From positions 41,447 to 105,446 of the forward strand of contig PQAL01000011.1 of assembly GCA_003105035.1 (NCBI GenBank): DNA of 64,000 bases, written 5' to 3'. A program made the position numbers and the translations under genes. This DNA is from Anaerolineales bacterium. GTDB lineage: Bacteria > Chloroflexota > Anaerolineae > Anaerolineales > UBA4823. Below are positions 59,801 through 64,000 of the stretch, piece after piece. The notes under the pieces are model-generated. The model was given only the letters and a program-made list of their open reading frames with translations. It was not told the origin of the DNA and did no database searches. Numbering within the stretch: the stretch's first letter is position 1; the number at the start of each line of letters is the position of its first letter.

Positions 59801-60734
59801 GCTAGCCCGTGCCTGGTTGATCGACCAGGCCTGGAAGGAAGTCGGGCTCAAAGCCTGGGAAATGCTCAATGAAACCGAGCATGACCCGATGCAGTATGAG
59901 GACGATAACGAAGTACGCAACCTCTACATGGAAGACTGGCTGGCTGATCTAGGATATGACGTATCCCTGTTTAAGTCGGACTTTTACTATGCCCGCCGCT
60001 CCGTTTTACGCGAGTGGTTGCGGGTATATGGTTACGATCCGGATATGGTCATTGCGCCTGAAGGTATTGCAGTAGATGGTGAACAACAAGCCAGAATGGA
60101 CAGATATGCCGTCACCACCTGCTTGCGCCAATGGCTGGAACAGCAGGGGCAGGATGTTGCGAAGCTCGACGACGAAGACATCGCCAACGAAGCCCAGAAG
60201 TTTTCATTAAACACTAGTGTGCCTGTACCAACCATCGGTAAGCAGGTTGTCCGCGATGGGAAGACCGGCGACCCATACGATCGCCCGGTGACCGTGGGTG
60301 TCATGACCATGCTTAAGCTTCACCACCTGGTAGAAGATAAAGTCCATGCCCGTTCAACCGGACCGTACAGCCTGGTTTCGCAGCAGCCTCTGGGTGGTAA
60401 AGCCCAGTTCGGTGGGCAACGTTTCGGTGAGATGGAAGTGTGGGCACTGGAAGCGTACGGTGCCGCCTACACCCTCCAGGAAATGCTGACGGTGAAGTCA
60501 GACGATGTCCAGGGCCGTGTGAAGACTTACGAGGCTATCGTCAAGGGTGAAACAATTGAAGAGCCCAGCATCCCCGCATCATTCAGGGTTTTGGTGAAAG
60601 AGCTACAAAGCCTTGGCCTGGCGGTCGAAGCCCTCACTGATGCCGGAGAAGTGATCAAGTTTGGTAAGGACGAAGAACGCTCACGTCCACCCAGGTTGCA
60701 AACAGGTCTTTTAGACCTTGATCCTCATCTATAA
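56829..60734 (+). CDS. rpoB: DNA-directed RNA polymerase beta subunit
   Basis: RpoB forms half of the RNA polymerase active cleft. The 1301-residue protein has all landmarks: [18 protein letters not shown], the rifampicin region ([21 protein letters not shown] and [19 protein letters not shown]), the EGPNIGLI motif, [15 protein letters not shown], and the C-terminal [21 protein letters not shown]. Between TPVFDGATE and [10 protein letters not shown] there is an insertion of over 100 residues relative to E. coli, rich in acidic and Gln residues. Its 3' neighbour is rpsL, not rpoC, which is unusual. Ribosome site AGGAGAG. Confidence 0.98.
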   Translation: MAPNLPSKSYARINIDLKLPDLIEVQIESFQRLKTEGLADLFHEVSPIESYNKGMKLYFPSRTPESDQWELTYKFGEPKHSLEECVERDLTYASPLYVSVLLAGPEVPQPIKQDIFLGDFPEMTEKGTFIVNGTERVVVSQLIRSPGVYFEAPVDRSTGRNLAIAKLIPDRGAWMEFETRKSDYLTLRFNRKRTVPITIFLRALSAVNDGLPDSPLNTGTDEELLTLFQDVDNNPDRMFIPASFAQEPQWDLSNNQTIAEAALLEFFKRMRPGDPATLDNARGFLQEQLFDQRHYDLERVGRYKLNQKLDLHDRVPITHRMITKWDIVRLVRRMIMINNGTQAPDDIDHLGNRRAKTVGELIQNKLRIGLRRMERVIKERMSIRDQDQLTPITLINIRPVVAALREFFGSSQLSQFMDQTNPLAELRHKRTLSALGPGGLRRERAGFDVRDVHHSHYGRICPIETPEGPNIGLIGRLASFARVNEYGFIETPYRRVRKTLVPSDERLVGRSLREDIKDPDNGKLVAKSGERVTLDLADKIRKLNLKEILVVPFVTEDTEYLSADVEDRFVIAQANTPINEYNEFIRTSISSRHFSDFIFAGSDNIDYMDVAPHQIVGISAALIPFLEHDDANRALMGSNMQAQAVPLLNPDIPAVSTGMEYHAAMDSGQVVIAEEDGEITSVTGNKIIIHTPKVDHTYQLRKYQRSNQSTCIDQRPAVVKGQRVHKGEVIADSSSTENGELALGQNVVVAFLSWEGANFEDAIVISERLVQEDRFTSVHIEKYEVESRDTRLGPEEITRDIPNVGEDAIKDLDETGIIRIGAEVGPNDILVGKISPKGEKELTPEERLLRAIFGEKSRDVKDTSLRMPHGERGKVVDVKVFTREDNTDLAAGVDMMVRVSVAQRRKITAGDKMAGRHGNKGVVSRVVAEEDMPFLDDGTPVDIILNPTGVPGRMNLGQVLETHLGWAASRLGFRAITPVFDGATEVEIDAELARAWLIDQAWKEVGLKAWEMLNETEHDPMQYEDDNEVRNLYMEDWLADLGYDVSLFKSDFYYARRSVLREWLRVYGYDPDMVIAPEGIAVDGEQQARMDRYAVTTCLRQWLEQQGQDVAKLDDEDIANEAQKFSLNTSVPVPTIGKQVVRDGKTGDPYDRPVTVGVMTMLKLHHLVEDKVHARSTGPYSLVSQQPLGGKAQFGGQRFGEMEVWALEAYGAAYTLQEMLTVKSDDVQGRVKTYEAIVKGETIEEPSIPASFRVLVKELQSLGLAVEALTDAGEVIKFGKDEERSRPPRLQTGLLDLDPHL

Positions 60735-60739
60735 AATCC

Positions 60740-60768
60740 TTGACGCTCATTTGAGCGCATGGTAAAAT
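60740..60768 (+). promoter_or_regulatory. Promoter of the str operon with a palindrome in the spacer
   Basis: TTGACG (60740-60745), 17-nt spacer, TAAAAT (60763-60768), beginning 5 bp after the rpoB stop. CGCTCA-TT-TGAGCG (60744-60757) is a perfect 6-bp inverted repeat covering the end of the -35 box and half the spacer, a likely operator. Confidence 0.6.
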
Positions 60769-60788
60769 CGCTTCTCGTCGTCTTTAAC

Positions 60789-60863
60789 ATACGAAGGTAG
60801 TAACCCTACCCGAATCGTATACCAAAGCAAGCAAGGCGAGGCCATCGAAGGATTGATGGCCTC
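60789..60863 (+). promoter_or_regulatory. Structured leader of the str operon
   Basis: First hairpin: ATACGA (60789-60794) with TCGTAT (60815-60820), enclosing GGTAG/CTACC. Second: GAGGCCATC (60838-60846) with GATGGCCTC (60855-60863) and an 8-nt loop, ending about 46 nt before the rpsL start. No T-run, so a translational or anti-termination role is more likely than termination. Confidence 0.55.
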
Positions 60864-60909
60864 CCTTAATGGAATTATCAAATTTAGGAAAAAATGCTCG
60901 GAGGCGAAG

Positions 60910-61329
60910 GTGCCAACAATCAATCAACTAGTCCGTCGTGGACGCAAAACTAAGAGAGAAAAGAGCAAGGCTCCGGCCCTGCTGTACACTCTCAATCTGA
61001 ACAACCAAAACCGGATCCGCCAGAGCAAAGGCTCACCCCAAAAGCGAGGCGTTTGCACTGTGGTCAAGACCATGACCCCCAAGAAGCCTAACTCGGCCCT
61101 GCGCAAGATTGCGCGTGTACGCCTGACGAACGGTATTGAAGTGACTGCTTATATCCCCGGTGAAGGGCATGCACTGCAGGAGCACTCCGTGGTGTTAGTG
61201 CGCGGTGGTCGTGTAAAAGACCTGCCAGGTGTGCGCTATCATATCGTCAGGGGCTCGCTGGATACTGGCGGCGTCAACAATCGTAAGCAAGGTCGTTCCA
61301 AATACGGCTCGAAGCGTCCTAAAGAATAA
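60910..61329 (+). CDS. rpsL: Ribosomal protein uS12
   Basis: uS12 lines the decoding centre of the 30S subunit. The start is GTG 60910 (GGAGG 5 nt upstream; product begins [12 protein letters not shown]); in-frame ATGs upstream are not used because uS12 always begins at this point. The 139-residue protein contains [23 protein letters not shown] and [33 protein letters not shown] stretch of about 17 residues between KSKAPAL and PQKRGVC is longer than in E. coli S12. The lysines whose mutation gives streptomycin resistance are present. Confidence 0.97.
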   Translation: MPTINQLVRRGRKTKREKSKAPALLYTLNLNNQNRIRQSKGSPQKRGVCTVVKTMTPKKPNSALRKIARVRLTNGIEVTAYIPGEGHALQEHSVVLVRGGRVKDLPGVRYHIVRGSLDTGGVNNRKQGRSKYGSKRPKE

Positions 61330-61353
61330 ACCTCGCCCCCTCGGAGTAATCAC

Positions 61354-61824
61354 ATGTCTCGACGTAGTAAACCAGAAAAACACGAAATCCCGGGCGATGT
61401 GCGCTTTAATAGCGAGCACGTCCAGAACTTCATCAACCGCGTGATCAAGAGCGGCAAGCGTAGTGTAGCAACTACCATTGTATATGATGCGTTTGACATG
61501 ATTGAAGATAGAACGAAACGCAGCTCTCTCGAAATCTTTGAGCTGGCCATCAAGAATGTATCGCCCATCCTCGAGGTAAAACCCCGTCGTGTGGGTGGAG
61601 CCACGTATCAGATCCCGATGGAAGTGCCTCCCTACAGGCGTTTCGCACTCGCTTCACGCTGGATCCTGCAGGGCGCCAATGCGCGCTCGGGGAAATCCTT
61701 TGCAGAGAAGCTGGCAGGCGAGCTCCTGGACGCCTCCAATAATACTGGTTCAGCCATCCGCAAGCGCGAAGAAACTCATAAAATGGCTGAAGCAAACCGT
61801 GCCTTTTCGCATTACCGGGCATAG
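61354..61824 (+). CDS. rpsG: Ribosomal protein uS7
   Basis: uS7 starts assembly of the 30S head. The 156-residue protein is the usual length, with [40 protein letters not shown] and the C-terminal [18 protein letters not shown]. It begins 24 bp after rpsL in the str operon. In E. coli S7 represses this operon by binding its mRNA; a similar site is not evident here. Confidence 0.97.
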   Translation: MSRRSKPEKHEIPGDVRFNSEHVQNFINRVIKSGKRSVATTIVYDAFDMIEDRTKRSSLEIFELAIKNVSPILEVKPRRVGGATYQIPMEVPPYRRFALASRWILQGANARSGKSFAEKLAGELLDASNNTGSAIRKREETHKMAEANRAFSHYRA

Positions 61825-61871
61825 GCTTTCAAATTACGCGAGTTATTTTGTAGTGGTCAAAGGTAACCTGT

Positions 61872-63941
<2,070 letters not shown>

Positions 63942-63980
63942 CTTTGGATCATTGTTTCATAGTCATCAAGGAGAACGTTT

Positions 63981-64000
63981 ATGGCAAAGCAAAAATTTGA
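63981..64000 (+). CDS. tuf: Elongation factor Tu, first residues (runs off window)
   Basis: AAGGAG precedes an ATG at 63981 that opens MAKQKF, the usual EF-Tu N terminus, at the expected place after fusA. Only six codons are visible, so the call rests on position and these residues. Confidence 0.8.

Overview
The window looks like a chromosomal segment of a member of the Chloroflexota, most likely class Anaerolineae. This is inferred from gene content and style, not from a marker search. Signs include Thr/Pro-rich 'TPTPT'-type linkers in secreted proteins, many lipoproteins without outer-membrane systems, a sortase, B-box zinc-finger membrane proteins, a YugP-type peptidase and short promoter-to-start distances. 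Almost everything is ordinary chromosomal coding sequence. I see no insertion sequence, prophage, CRISPR array, rRNA or tRNA gene.

Layout. 1-9.7 kb: edge of folC, a DUF218 protein, an HD phosphohydrolase, a degenerate tyrosine recombinase behind a near-perfect promoter/operator, tilS, a receiver-CpaE/TadZ ATPase overlapping a sirtuin, mutL, a HAD phosphatase and a lone CoA-transferase subunit. 9.7-12.9 kb: CtpA-like protease, YugP-like peptidase, UPF0104 membrane protein. 12.9-20.7 kb: an origin-type cluster rpmH-rnpA-yidD-(beta-propeller lipoprotein)-yidC-jag, then a PfkB kinase, parA, parB and an amidohydrolase; dnaA is not here. 20.7-24.2 kb: a sortase carrying its own LPGTG segment, then a redox operon whose first gene is a disulfide oxidoreductase with an in-frame UGA at the active-site cysteine (predicted selenoprotein), followed by a TlpA-like thioredoxin and OsmC. 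24.2-38.9 kb: rho, LysM/M23 endopeptidase, lytic-transglycosylase-like protein, polA, a large TPR protein, an ECF sigma/anti-sigma pair, a Nudix hydrolase and an HtrA-type lipoprotein protease.

38.9-49.1 kb, mainly minus strand: a class A PBP whose catalytic motifs are nearly all lost; recN, a B-box membrane protein and nadK preceded by a compact set of DUF3467, a translin-family protein and a Cas4-like nuclease split into two membrane-anchored halves; then ssb, an orphan DNA methyltransferase and a lipoprotein. 49.2-55.6 kb: SDR threonine dehydrogenase, an S51-peptidase/CysRS-tail fusion, a beta-hydroxyacid dehydrogenase, a second ECF sigma/anti-sigma/polymer-forming module and YhhN. 55.6-64 kb: era, then rpoB followed directly by the str operon (rpsL, rpsG, fusA, tuf), with rpoC missing from its usual place.

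Most notable: (1) the UGA-containing UPYC disulfide oxidoreductase with a hairpin placed like a bacterial SECIS; (2) the DUF3467-translin-split Cas4-like cassette, the best candidate for an undescribed system; (3) the pseudoenzyme PBP and the tyrosine recombinase lacking its nucleophile; (4) at least six genes whose TANAAT box lies 6-7 nt before the start codon, predicting leaderless mRNAs.
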